A DNA stretch of 23,165 nt. Source: Priapulus caudatus. Its lineage: Eukaryota > Priapulida > Priapulimorpha > Priapulimorphida > Priapulidae. Position 1 is the stretch's first letter. Every line of letters begins with the position of its first letter. The notes beneath the pieces were generated by a model. That model did not search any database. It had not been told where the DNA came from and saw nothing but the letters and a program-made list of their open reading frames with translations. A program made the translations under genes and the position numbers. The stretch covers positions 431,914 to 455,078 of the forward strand of contig NW_014577477.1 in NCBI RefSeq assembly GCF_000485595.1, written 5' to 3'. Positions 8,206 through 14,969 of this stretch are shown one piece after another.

Positions 8206-10132
8206 TAGAAGAAAAAGAATAGAAGAAGAAGAAGTAGAAGAAGAAGAAGAATGTGCAGCAAATCGTGCCACTTCATAACAATTCCATAACATAGAACACT
8301 GTATGTCTTTCTCAATTAACGAATGAGAATTCAGTATTTGTCAAAATATTATTAGACACAGCATAGGAACCTGGTGTAAGATAAGTGTGTGAAAAGATAG
8401 CTCACATTCCACATGACCACAGCTTAACTAACTAGTACGATATATTTTGTCATATTTGTCAACAAATCAACAGAGTAACTATATGAGATACTACACTCAA
8501 CTCTCCAAAACTTTCAATGCCTTCAAAACTTAATCTCACCTTAAACCGGACGATTTTTAAGTCTCAACACTATCCAAGACTGATGAAAGATATGCCTAGA
8601 ATAGGCCCTTTATAACTGAACTTCACAGTAAACTTAACTAAATGGATGGTCCCGAGGGTGGTCAATATTGGGAGAGTTGACTTTATATACTATAGTCTGT
8701 AGCGTACAGCAATAACTATATACTCATACAGTGAAACGTGAGTTGCTTCCTCAACCATTTGTGTGATACCAGTGATTCATAAACTCGCGCGATAAATATA
8801 ACATCAGTAGTACATTTGTGAGAGAATAGATGATTTCTTATAACATACTACACAATATATAGATACAGTGGACCCACGAGATACGAACGGCTCGACATAC
8901 GAACGACCTCTCGTTGAACGTAATGTATTCGACAAACGAATAAAATTCAACATACGAATGTCTTACGAATCAGCCAATCATGGCATAGGCCTAGCGATGC
9001 TCTTTCGGTCAGAGTCAGTTTAAGTACGCGACTCATTGAATGTGGTTGTGCTCTTATGATTGCACTTGCTGTACGTAAATTGCTGTACGTCCTATATAAG
9101 GTTCGCAGATGAGAATTTTTCGTGATCTGTGGAACAAATTAAATTCATATCTCGGGGGTCCACTGTATACGTAGAACTATATACTTCCTATTGCTTCTGT
9201 AAAATGCTCTTGTCTAAACGACAAACAGTGTAGAGCCTCATATTCCCTCTCACCTTCCATGGTCTTCAGGCATGGATGGGATCTAACTAGTAACATAGGT
9301 GTGCCGTCACCCACCACATATCTCTCACACCTTCCACGGTCTTCAGGCATGGATGGGATCTAACTAGTAACATAGGTGGTGCCGTCACCCACACATATTC
9401 CCTCACACCTTCCACGGTCTTCAGGCATGGATGGATCTAACTAGTAACATAGATGATGCCGTCACCCACCACATATTCCCTCACACCTTCCACGGTCTTC
9501 AGCATGGATGGATCTAACTAGTAACATAGGTGGTGCCGTCACCCACCACATATTCCCTCACACCTTCCATGGTCTTCAGGCATGGATGGGATCTAACTAG
9601 TAACATAGGTGGTGCCGTCACCCACCACATATTCCCTCACACCTTCCATGGTCTTCAGGCATGGGATGGGATCTAACTAGTAACATAGGTGGTGCCGTCA
9701 CCCACCACATATTCCCTCACACCTTCCACGGTCTTCAGGCATGGATGGGATCTAACTAGTAACATAGATAGTGCCGTCACCCACCACATATTCCCTCACA
9801 CCTTCCACGCGCGTCTTCAGGCATGGATGGGATCTAACTAGTAACATAGATGATGCCGTCACCCACCAGATATTCCCTCACACCTTCCACGGTCTTCAGG
9901 CACGGATGGGATCTAACTAGTAACATAGGTGGTGCCGTCACCCACCACATATTCCCTCACACCTTCCACAGTCTTCAGGCATGGATGGGATCTAACTAGT
10001 ATGGTGCTGTCCCTCACCTTTGAAGCCGGAGTGTTGGTGCACGTCGTATACGATAACGCCGCCCAGTGCAGCGAGGACGAGCAGCAGCAAGAACTTGGGG
10101 AACTTCCACCCGGACATCTTCGCCATCAGCTC
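4280..10132 (-). CDS. TMEM214: TMEM214-like gene, C-terminal five exons (copy A)
   Basis: Five minus-strand exons (10132-10018, 8101-8004, 7341-7174, 4936-4785, 4394-4280) join with matching phases at every junction and end in TAG, giving about 215 C-terminal residues. In order they hold a hydrophobic segment (FLLLLVLAALGGVIVY), a soluble stretch with the motif WLQHNIPYYYS, a second hydrophobic segment (ALWQYLAAVAVATNAWL) and a short tail ending YTLAFKA. This order, the PYYYS motif and the tail agree with my memory of vertebrate TMEM214 (about 690 residues in human), an ER multi-pass protein reported to anchor procaspase-4 during ER stress. The N-terminal two thirds is missing and should lie at higher coordinates. 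Single-base indels in exons 8101-8004 and 7341-7174 break the frame here and look like sequencing errors. The family call is from memory and was not searched. Confidence 0.75.
4374..4515 (-). repeat. 54-bp tandem repeat triplicating a splice acceptor
   Basis: Units start at 4374, 4428 and 4481 (periods 54 and 53; the third is partial). On the minus strand each carries a pyrimidine-containing tract, then CAG or TAG, then (G/A)GGAAGTCT(T/C)TC(G/T)ATAGAGAA. That is the true 3' splice site of the last exon plus its first ~21 bases. The innermost unit is the one that continues into a long open frame; the two outer units are followed by TAA or other intron sequence. The same three units are in copy B at 14153-14294. 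Confidence 0.85.
4516..4784. other. Short intron of the TMEM214-like gene
   Basis: This is the remainder of the 390-base intron between the last two coding exons. Frames of about 108 codons on both strands here overlap each other, differ between the two copies and resemble nothing I know, so they are not called. A perfect 15-base copy of exon sequence (CGTCGCCACGGCAAC, 4731-4745) lies 83 bases from its source at 4814-4828. Confidence 0.6.
4785..4936 (-). CDS. TMEM214: TMEM214-like, penultimate exon with TM segment (copy A)
   Basis: The acceptor reads CATCTTGCTGCAG|GTGAGA at 4936 and the donor TTCAC|GTGAGT at 4785/4784, a canonical pair. The exon has 152 bases: 50 codons in phase 0 plus two bases (AC) that the next exon completes to Thr. 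It begins VRLKLPGHWERVQLYTWQ, an amphipathic Trp-rich stretch. It then runs through ELLWHYGCALWQY into a hydrophobic segment, LAAVAVATNAWL, the likely last membrane span. It ends QQNVF. The frame is open throughout in this copy; copy B carries a net loss of four bases. It is the best-preserved exon and a good query for confirming the family. Confidence 0.78.
4937..5204. other. Intron segment, A+T-rich
   Basis: This lies between the penultimate exon and the 56-bp array. It contains a near-direct repeat of CGACCGCGAAAATAAC and CGACCGCGAAATTAAC around 5039 and 5094, with AATAATTAATTATT between. No gene seen. Confidence 0.5.
5205..6446 (+). repeat. 56-bp minisatellite, about 22 units (copy A)
   Basis: The unit runs GTTGTTCCCTGCTACACTCA, then C(G/A)GCTTTCACACTCACAGAC, then CAAGCA. 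It comes in two alternating flavours, TGGCCCTCTA and CGACCCAATA, so a higher-order 112-bp period exists over much of the array. Observed spacings of GTTGTTCC are 55-56 bases. On the minus strand each unit carries GTGAGTGTGAAAGC and GTGAGTGTAG, good matches to 5' splice-site consensus. All open frames across it are repeat translations. The array lies in the intron between exons 7341-7174 and 4936-4785. Copy B has about 34 units. Confidence 0.9.
6447..6559. other. Intron segment beyond the minisatellite
   Basis: A short unique tract (GAAAGGTTCTGAAGTTG onward) with no recognised feature. It is nearly identical in copy B. Confidence 0.4.
6560..6772 (+). repeat. Pyrimidine-rich CT/CCCT tract
   Basis: About 210 bases are dominated by CTCTCT, TTTCTCT and CCCTCCCTC on the plus strand, so the transcript strand is polypurine. 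Low-complexity sequence inside the intron, with no coding meaning. The copy B counterpart is about 16990-17197. Confidence 0.6.
6778..7140. repeat. ACGC/CACA microsatellite, 360 bp
   Basis: Long runs of ACGC tetramers are interspersed with CA runs and ATGC runs. Inside is an approximate higher-order block of TGCACACGCACAGACACACA followed by ACGC runs, repeated three times. It ends 33 bases from the 5' splice site of exon 7341-7174. Frames of 100-224 codons on both strands are simple repeats. Confidence 0.9.
7174..7341 (-). CDS. TMEM214: TMEM214-like, PYYYS exon (copy A, frame-damaged)
   Basis: The acceptor GTGCACACAG|GTGG is at 7341 and the donor GAGCAG|GTGAGG at 7174. Its first base completes the Arg codon begun by the preceding exon (CG|G), then WLQHNIPYYY follows. 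The frame must shift around 7295-7310 before the second half reads QRPYLTL, NYEMRSISVVEQ and QWLYLHLAAFVEQ up to a phase-0 donor. Copy B reads TACTCG where copy A has TACTTG, and has extra bases nearby. The length here (168) is one short of the 169 that phase continuity needs. So the shifts look like base-call errors, not mutation. WLQHNIPYYYS is the strongest single family signature in the window. Confidence 0.7.
7342..7606. other. A+T-rich intron segment
   Basis: From about 7440 to 7545 the DNA is almost entirely A and T with short inverted words (ATATAATAATATA, TATAATGTTATTATA) that could form small hairpins. No gene or consensus RNA seen. Confidence 0.5.
7607..7772. mobile_element. Possible small inverted-repeat element (166 bp)
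   Basis: The segment starts TACCAGGTCAAAAAAATACA and ends TTTGTTTTCCCCCTGGTA, so the outer bases form an imperfect inverted repeat. TATGTA-type sequence lies on both sides. Inside, AGCTCCCGT followed by AAAATTT occurs in several orientations. The copy B equivalent is 18031-18195. A MITE relic is possible, but the inverted ends are short and the flanks are A+T-rich, so chance is not excluded. Confidence 0.3.
7773..7870. repeat. TATA/ACATAT low-complexity tract
   Basis: ATATATGTATATATAGATAT and ACATACACATATATACATAT words are repeated. This is simple sequence in the intron between exons 8101-8004 and 7341-7174. Frames through it encode Tyr/Ile runs only. Confidence 0.65.
8004..8101 (-). CDS. 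TMEM214: TMEM214-like exon after first TM (copy A, +1 error)
   Basis: The acceptor GTGTGGTTGCAG|GGTCC is at 8101 and the donor TGGCG|GTAAGG at 8004. Two bases complete a Gly codon begun in exon 10132-10018; the exon then reads SRTRAVLHDTG. Copy A has GGGGTGTGC where copy B has GGGGGTGC. With the copy B reading the frame continues VLAVAEHVWQRTEAYTEKSW and leaves CG, which the next exon turns into Arg. Copy A as written hits TGA. GSR followed by GVL matches my memory of the segment after the first C-terminal membrane span of TMEM214. The expected length is 97; copy A has 98 and copy B 96. Confidence 0.72.
8112..8252 (+). repeat. CAA/TAA/GAA trinucleotide microsatellites
   Basis: A mixed AAC/AAT block is followed by about ten TAA units and then interrupted GAA units. 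They begin 11 bases upstream, in transcript terms, of the 3' splice site of exon 8101-8004. On the transcript strand the GAA part becomes TTC and the TAA part TTA, which may serve as the pyrimidine tract. Equivalent in copy B: 18531-18672. Confidence 0.85.
8253..8865. other. Intron sequence, no gene
   Basis: Ordinary A+T-rich intron DNA. The only structure noticed is a 10-base perfect inverted pair, TCAACTCTCC at 8497-8506 and GGAGAGTTGA at 8671-8680, with weaker complementarity extending outward. It could be an old MITE of about 200 bases but is too short to call. Confidence 0.45.
8866..9165. mobile_element. Tc1/mariner-type MITE (300 bp, TA target site)
   Basis: The left end is CAGTGGACCCACGAGATA and the right end, reverse-complemented, is CAGTGGACCCCCGAGATA. 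The terminal inverted repeats are about 24 bases with only a few mismatches. TA dinucleotides flank both sides (8864-8865 and 9166-9167), the target-site signature of the Tc1/mariner superfamily. CAGTGGACCC-type ends recall pogo/Tigger-derived elements. No transposase is encoded, so it is non-autonomous. It sits in the intron between exons 10132-10018 and 8101-8004 and is nearly identical in copy B (19283-19584). Confidence 0.82.
9252..10017 (+). repeat. 79-bp minisatellite abutting a splice donor
   Basis: ACCTTCC starts at 9252, 9329, 9407, 9485, 9562, 9641, 9721, 9800, 9882 and 9961: nine full units and a final partial one. The unit runs ACCTTCCACGGTCTTCAGGC, ATGGATGGGATCTAACTAGT, AACATAGGTGGTGCCGTCAC, CCACCACATATTCCCTCAC. 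On the minus strand the last unit runs directly from the 5' splice site of exon 10132-10018. Each unit carries GGTGACGGCACCA next to TACTAGTTAGATCC, resembling the true donor context GGTGAGGGACAGCACCA next to TACTAGTTAGATCC. Confidence 0.92.
10018..10132 (-). CDS. TMEM214: TMEM214-like, first C-terminal TM exon (copy A)
   Basis: The acceptor TTGCTTGTTGTAG|GAGCTG is at 10132 and the donor TTCAAAG|GTGAGG at 10018. There are 115 bases: 38 codons in phase 0 plus one base. The product starts ELMAKMSGWKFPKF, a short basic stretch, passes into FLLLLVLAALGGVIVY, a clear membrane span, and ends DVHQHSGFK. The basic residues before the span would favour a cytosolic N-side. The frame is intact here but copy B has lost two bases. 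ATG codons occur in the exon, but the acceptor and the family layout argue that it is internal rather than a start. Minisatellites press on it from both sides. Confidence 0.76.
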
Positions 10133-10148
10133 CTACAACAAGCAATCA

Positions 10149-10860
10149 GAAGCAATGTCGGTGATGAGCCACAGCCACAGCAACAGCTCACCCTACATAG
10201 AGTAAGGATATGTAGACATGAGACAGAGCAATGTCGCAGCAACAGCTCACCCTCCATAGAGATAGGATATGTAGACTGTAGACATGAGACAGAAGCAATG
10301 TCGCAGCAACAGCTCACCCTACATAGAGTTAAGGATATGTAGACTGTAGACATGAGACAGAAGCAATGTCGCAGCAACAGCTCACCCTACATAGAGCAAG
10401 GATATGTAGACTGTAGACATGAGACAGAAGCAATGTCGCAGCAACAGCTCACCCTACATAGAGTAAGGATATGTAGACTGTAGACATGAGACAGAAGCAA
10501 TGTCGCAGCAACAGCTCACCCTACATAGAGTAAGGATATGTAGACTGTAGACATGAGACAGAAGCAATGTCGCAGCAACAGCTCACCCTACATAGAGCAA
10601 GGATATGTAGACATGAGACAGAAGCAATGTCACAGCAACAGCTCACCCTACATAGAGTAAGGATATGTAGACATGAGACAGAAGCAATGTCACAGCAACA
10701 GCTCACCCTACATAGAGTAAGGATATGTAGACATGAGACAGAAGCAATGTCCCAGCAACAGCTCACCCTACATAGAGCAAGGATATGTAGACATGAGACA
10801 GAAGCAATGTCACAGCAACAGCTCACCCTACATAGAGCAAGGATATGTAGACATGAGACA
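10149..10860 (+). repeat. 60/67-bp minisatellite upstream of the TM exon
   Basis: The unit GAAGCAATGTC(G/A)CAGCAA, CAGCTCACCCTACATAGAG, (T/C)AAGGATATGTAGACATGAG, ACA comes in a 60-base form and a 67-base form with an extra ACTGTAG. The 67-base form dominates the left half and the 60-base form the right. Sixty is a multiple of three, so the right half reads as a 20-residue repeat protein on both strands; this is not evidence of a gene. On the minus strand each unit carries TATCCTTACTCTATGTAG|G, an acceptor-like site resembling the true acceptor border (TGTAG|GAGCTG). Confidence 0.92.
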
Positions 10861-11010
10861 GAGAGCACACATTCTGTTCAACATGTGACAGGTTTTATAT
10901 ACTGTGGAGCTGCAACTGGGGCTCAAATGTGAGATGAAGTTATCTGCAGGCCAAACTCAGGCTGAACAGGTCTCAGCAAATGCAAAAACTAAGAATGTTG
11001 AAACACATAC
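10861..11010. other. Intron sequence between array and candidate microexon
   Basis: Unique sequence with nothing recognised. It is nearly identical in copy B. Confidence 0.4.
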
Positions 11011-11028
11011 CGGCCACTTGGCTTTCAA
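11011..11028 (-). CDS. Candidate 18-nt microexon of the TMEM214-like gene
   Basis: On the minus strand CGCTTTTCCCAG, a strong acceptor, precedes 18 bases encoding LKAKWP, followed by GTATGT, a strong donor. The length is a multiple of three and phase 0 would join LKAKWP to ELMAKMSGW of the next exon. The 18 bases and both splice sites are identical in copy B (21423-21440). Without the rest of the gene or RNA data this could be a chance pair of sites. Confidence 0.35.
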
Positions 11029-11629
11029 CTGGGAAAAGCGAATGAGGTAGACTTTTTGATAGAATGAATTTTTTTATTTTTTATTTTTTAGTTTTAAATT
11101 TAGATACCAGCGAAACGTAAAATTATTTCATATGACTCAAGTAAATTAGCAAACTTAAAACCTATATCTAACTAGAGTCAAACAAGCCTAACAGAATGCA
11201 GTTGGAATGTACTATGGACACGGAATGCATTTAAATATATAAAACAGCATACAAGCATATAAACCTGAAAGCAAACTTTTGTGCAGCTAACACTAAAACG
11301 TATTTAAACTTTCTACTAATATTATACGTTCACCCTTTTATTCTCGGTTATTTCTACAATACTTACAGTAACCTACGAGTTAAATGTGTGACAGTGACAG
11401 CAGTAAGAGCGGCTACGAAGTCGGACTCCATGACTGCTTAGTCAGCCGCTGACATCCTGTGGGCGTTACCAAACTGATACCTACTCTGATAAGTTGGCAC
11501 AAGGCGTACTGGGCCGGGCGGGGCATATACATTCACATACACACATGCACGGGTCAGCACAATGAGGAAACGTAAGCGGTCCCTACTCTGCTTTCACTAC
11601 CCTGTCTTCTCCTCTCATGTTCTCTACTT
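11029..11629. other. Upstream intron up to the gap, no gene
   Basis: A+T-rich sequence with a homopolymer-rich stretch at 11066-11100. A partial palindrome, TGACTGCTTAGTCA, lies near 11431. It ends in pyrimidine-rich DNA at the gap. No exon is supported. Confidence 0.45.
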
Positions 11630-11654
11630 NNNNNNNNNNNNNNNNNNNNNNNNN
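11630..11654. other. Assembly gap of 25 N
   Basis: Exactly 25 Ns separate the last base of copy A from the first base of copy B. A round, short gap is usually a placeholder written by assembly or gap-filling software, not a measured distance. Any peptide read across it is meaningless. Confidence 0.98.
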
Positions 11655-11886
11655 CAACCTGTTGTCTATCACCTGTTTCAATGCGAATCAATCAATTCCT
11701 GCAGAGAAACTTTCTACGCCGCAATTATTTTTTTCTCACGAAATGTACGTTTGTTGCTTATGTCTTCTATGGATGTCACTCCTGCACAGAACACGTACTG
11801 TGAGCCTCAGGTGTTATGCAGGAGGATACCCCCAACGCCCACGTAGACTACTCACCTGGAAACAACATGATCGATACCGAAAACTG

Positions 11887-12102
11887 CTAGTAACGCTGAA
11901 GGATCGTTGTCGTATATGTATAACCGAAGGTGTCGCGAGTATGCTTTGCTTACGCCTACTCCCTAACACCTAAACCCTAAGCCGAGGTGTCGGGAGTATG
12001 TTGCCTACGCCTACTCCCTAACCCTAACCCCTAACCATATCATATAGTACCTCGGGTACATATTTGTACTACCCTATACGACAACGACCCTTCGTGTGCT
12101 AG
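11887..12102. repeat. Inverted repeat with telomere-like blocks (copy B)
   Basis: Counterpart of 2090-2304, with the same two arms. The CCCTAA blocks are interrupted here by extra bases (CCCTAACACCTAAACCC), and the left arm lost a few bases. The differences look like indel noise. Confidence 0.65.
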
Positions 12103-12128
12103 TAACTAAGGACGCTATTTTCAACTGC

Positions 12129-12300
12129 GTGTTAGACTGTCTCCGCAAGTCACGGGAATCAGCCTTGATACAGCTACAGCAACCTAGAGAGACAGTCTAG
12201 CCCCGCTGTGAGACTGCCTCCGTAAGTCCCTGAGAATCAGCGTTGATACAGCCACAGCGACCTAAGGGTCAGTTTAACCCGTGTTAGACTGGACCGCCGT
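12129..12300 (+). repeat. Imperfect 77-80 bp tandem repeat (copy B)
   Basis: Counterpart of 2334-2510. GTGTTAGACTG or its variant GTGAGACTG starts each unit. Confidence 0.55.
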
Positions 12301-13390
12301 GCCAAACCCGCGCTCCTGATTGGCCAACGAATAAATTAACGCGCTAGTCAATGTGCCGCGTATCTAACGAGGGCGACCACCGCAGTGAAACACATCAACG
12401 ACAAACATCGCAACCCCGACACACCGAGAGTGGCGAGTTACTCATGCGACCAGGACATCCACATCAACCTATCAACCCGAGAAACAACGCTCCCTCCTAT
12501 TGTTGCTAGGTTCGTCAAGCTAGATCAGATTATACATGTTTATATCCCAACTTGTAGACTTTTTGGACACTTTGGTTGCTGAGCATTGTCGTTTAGAACT
12601 TTAGAACGTCGTATCCCAACACATGACTGGCTTGAGCCTGAATGTCAATAATGCTACAGGCCAGACGGGTCGATTTTTGACCTTGAAATCGATCTCATCT
12701 GACAACTTACAACTGCAGTCAAACGTTTGATTTGCACTCCTTTGGTAGACCTGGTACGGGATCTATGGAGTCATGTACTATAGTTTTACTTGTGTGCCCT
12801 ATAAGAATATTAATGTAATCAGCAGCATTCCACTGTTTGTCACTGTGCCACATGAATCATGCCAGCACTGCTGCTGCCGCTGCTGCTGCCCACTGGTCAC
12901 TCTATTTCACGTCCAGTGGCATTAACGCGAGCACTTGCGCGTCTAACCGGAAATGACCGCCACCATCTAACGAGAGAATCAGTCTCTCCGAATCCCTTTT
13001 TATTTATTTATCTTCTACCTCACGAAGCACGTGACGTCCCTGCACTGGAAGCGGTAGCGTGACAAAGCAGTACACAGCAAGCACAAGTGTCGAGTGGACA
13101 CACCTCCCTTCAAGCCCACGCTCAGCTGCTGCTCACTCAGCAAACACAGGCAGCCAGCCGATATTTAATTAACGCGTGGTCCACTAGATGATCATACGAT
13201 GCGCTGACGTCACAGCAGCAGCAGCAGCAACGACGAGTTGTTTACGAAAAGGGTTTGCCTGAAGACACACAGCAAGTGCTGCACGTCAACGTGCGTCATC
13301 ACCATACACGCACGTACGCTCGTGTTTCCCCGCGCTGCTGCGCAGTTGCTTAATTAAAATAAATCGTCGACGAATGTCTCATCTTAAATA
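12301..13390. other. Non-coding, no gene (copy B)
   Basis: Counterpart of 2511-3600, containing the AATAAA cluster (near 12999-13008, minus) and the TGACGTCA palindrome (13205-13212). A 67-codon frame at 12859-13062 is CTG-rich, has no counterpart of the same length or reading in copy A, and is not called. Confidence 0.4.
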
Positions 13391-13404
13391 ACTGTTTTCC
13401 ACTC

Positions 13405-13885
13405 GCGCGGCCGCACGCACACACACGCCACGTGTGCGCCACGCACGACACACGCCCGATGTGCACACACACACACACGCCACGTCTCGCGCACGCAGCA
13501 CACACGCCACCGTGTCACACGTACACACACGCCACGTGTGCACACGCACACACACGCCACGTGTGCGCACGCACACACACGCACGCGCGCGAACACACAC
13601 ACACGCCACGTGTGCACACGCACACAGCACGCCACGCGCGCGAACACACACACACGCCACGTGTGCGCACGCACACACACGCCACGCCGCGCGAACACAC
13701 ACACACGCACGTGTGACACGCACACACACGCCACCGCGCGAACACACACACACGCCACGTGTGCGCACCCACACACACGCCACGCGCGCGAGACGCACAC
13801 ACACGACACGTGCGCTCACACATGACAATGCCCAGGACATACACACGTTGTGCTGCGTGCAGACGCCACGCACACACACACACAG
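13405..13885. repeat. CACACG/CCACGTG minisatellite (copy B)
   Basis: Counterpart of 3634-4105, with about eight CACGTG hexamers and the same alternation with CCACGCGCGCGAA. Unit spacing is less regular than in copy A. Confidence 0.8.
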
Positions 13886-14056
13886 CATACCAGCACGGAT
13901 GACAGCGTAGCGAGTGAGCGCCGCGAACGGGAACCAGTGGGTAGGAGAGAGGATCTGTCCCGTGCGCTGCCAAGGCTAGCTGAGTGTCCCTCACCGACGG
14001 TGCACCAGCAGCCAGCGCGACCTAACAGCGACGATGACGACGTGCGCGGCGCGCGT

Positions 14057-14173
14057 CTAGGCTTTGAACGGCGAGCGTGTACAGCCAGCTGTAGCATCGT
14101 AACAACAGCTGCTGTGTCGCCAAGCCGACCTGGCACCAGCGTCTTCTGTATGTTCTCTATCGAAAGACTTCCC
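14057..14173 (-). pseudogene. TMEM214: Last exon, copy B (+2 bases)
   Basis: It is 117 bases against 115 in copy A. Extra bases occur in AACGGCGAGCG and CCTGGCACC (plus strand). The acceptor TTGCAG|GGGAAG and the TAG remain. Confidence 0.7.
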
Positions 14174-14294
14174 CTGCAAGCGAAATCAGAACCAGGAGTT
14201 AGTTAATTCTCTATAGAAAGACTTCCTCTACAAGCAAGATCAGATCAGGCGTTAGTTAATTCTCTATCGAGAGACTCTCTCTACAAGGGCAAGG
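14153..14294 (-). repeat. Triplicated splice-acceptor repeat (copy B)
   Basis: Units start at 14153, 14207 and 14260. Structure as at 4374-4515. The third unit differs by GACTCTCTC for GACTTCCTC. Confidence 0.8.
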
Positions 14295-14561
14295 AAATAT
14301 ACAATAAAACACTTCACCTGCATGGAAACTATCTACAGAGAGACGTTGCACATCGAACAAACATCATCGGATGTTGGGTAATGTCGGTTGCCGACAAGGT
14401 GCACAGAGAATTCCCTTCTCAATTTCGCTTCACCTGGTACCGCACCTCTTCTGCCAAACGACACGAACACTAAACAGAGAGCACGAACAAGTGTGCTGCG
14501 CATCGCGCGTCGCCAACGGCAACGCGGCAAGCTCGCGACGCGTTCTCCCCGTGGTACTCAC

Positions 14562-14709
14562 GTGAACACGTTCTGCTGCAGCACGCGTTCGTCGCCACGG
14601 CAACCGCTCAGGTACTGCAGAAGGCGCAGCCGTAGTGCCAGAGTAGTTCAGCACAATTGCCACGTGTACAGCTGCACGCGCTCCCAGGTCCGGGAAGCTT
14701 TAGTCTCAC
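14562..14709 (-). pseudogene. TMEM214: Penultimate exon, copy B (-4 net)
   Basis: It is 148 bases against 152. Losses cluster in the part coding the hydrophobic segment (plus-strand ACCGCTCAGGTACTGCAGAA against ACCGCTGCCAGGTACTGCCA in copy A), with one inserted A near 14655. Splice sites are intact. Confidence 0.7.
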
Positions 14710-14969
14710 CTGCAGCAAGATGACGAGCAAAACGAATGGAAGTCACGATGTACTGTATACGCTGTATATTTCGCAGTGGATTAATTTCGCAAATTTCGCG
14801 AACACGTCTCCGACGCGAAAATAACAACACGTGAATAATTCATACCGAATAATAATTATTCACCGACCGCGAAATTAACCACTCGAAAATTGTCTGTCAC
14901 GTCTGTATTCGCGAAAATATTGTACCAAAATATGGCGTATACATAATGCCACGGATGCCTTCACACTTC

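Larger units (their letters stand above)
1867..11629 (+). repeat. Large direct duplication, copy A
   Basis: Starting with CAACCTGTTGTCTATCACC, this 9.76-kb segment recurs in the same order and orientation at 11655-22042. Every landmark repeats: telomeric hairpin, 50-bp array, five exons, 56-bp array, ACGC run, MITE, 79-bp and 60/67-bp arrays. Offsets between matching landmarks are about 9788 at the left edge, 9765 just before the 56-bp array, 10423 after it and 10413 at the right edge. So nearly all the length difference comes from that one array. The remaining differences are mostly scattered one-base indels, with few substitutions. The right edge is the first N of the gap. This looks like one locus represented twice rather than an ancient duplication. 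Confidence 0.95.

Noticed and set aside
9252-10860. CRISPR-like regularly spaced repeats
   Set aside because: The units are head-to-tail minisatellites without unique spacers, in eukaryotic intron sequence; no cas genes.
10567-10932. 20-residue repeat protein (MSQQQLTLHR... type) with an antisense counterpart
   Set aside because: The 60-bp unit is a multiple of three and lacks stops, so both strands stay open by default; the neighbouring 67-bp units break the frame and no start context is conserved.
11562-11973. Open frames crossing the N run
   Set aside because: They join unrelated sequence through unknown bases.
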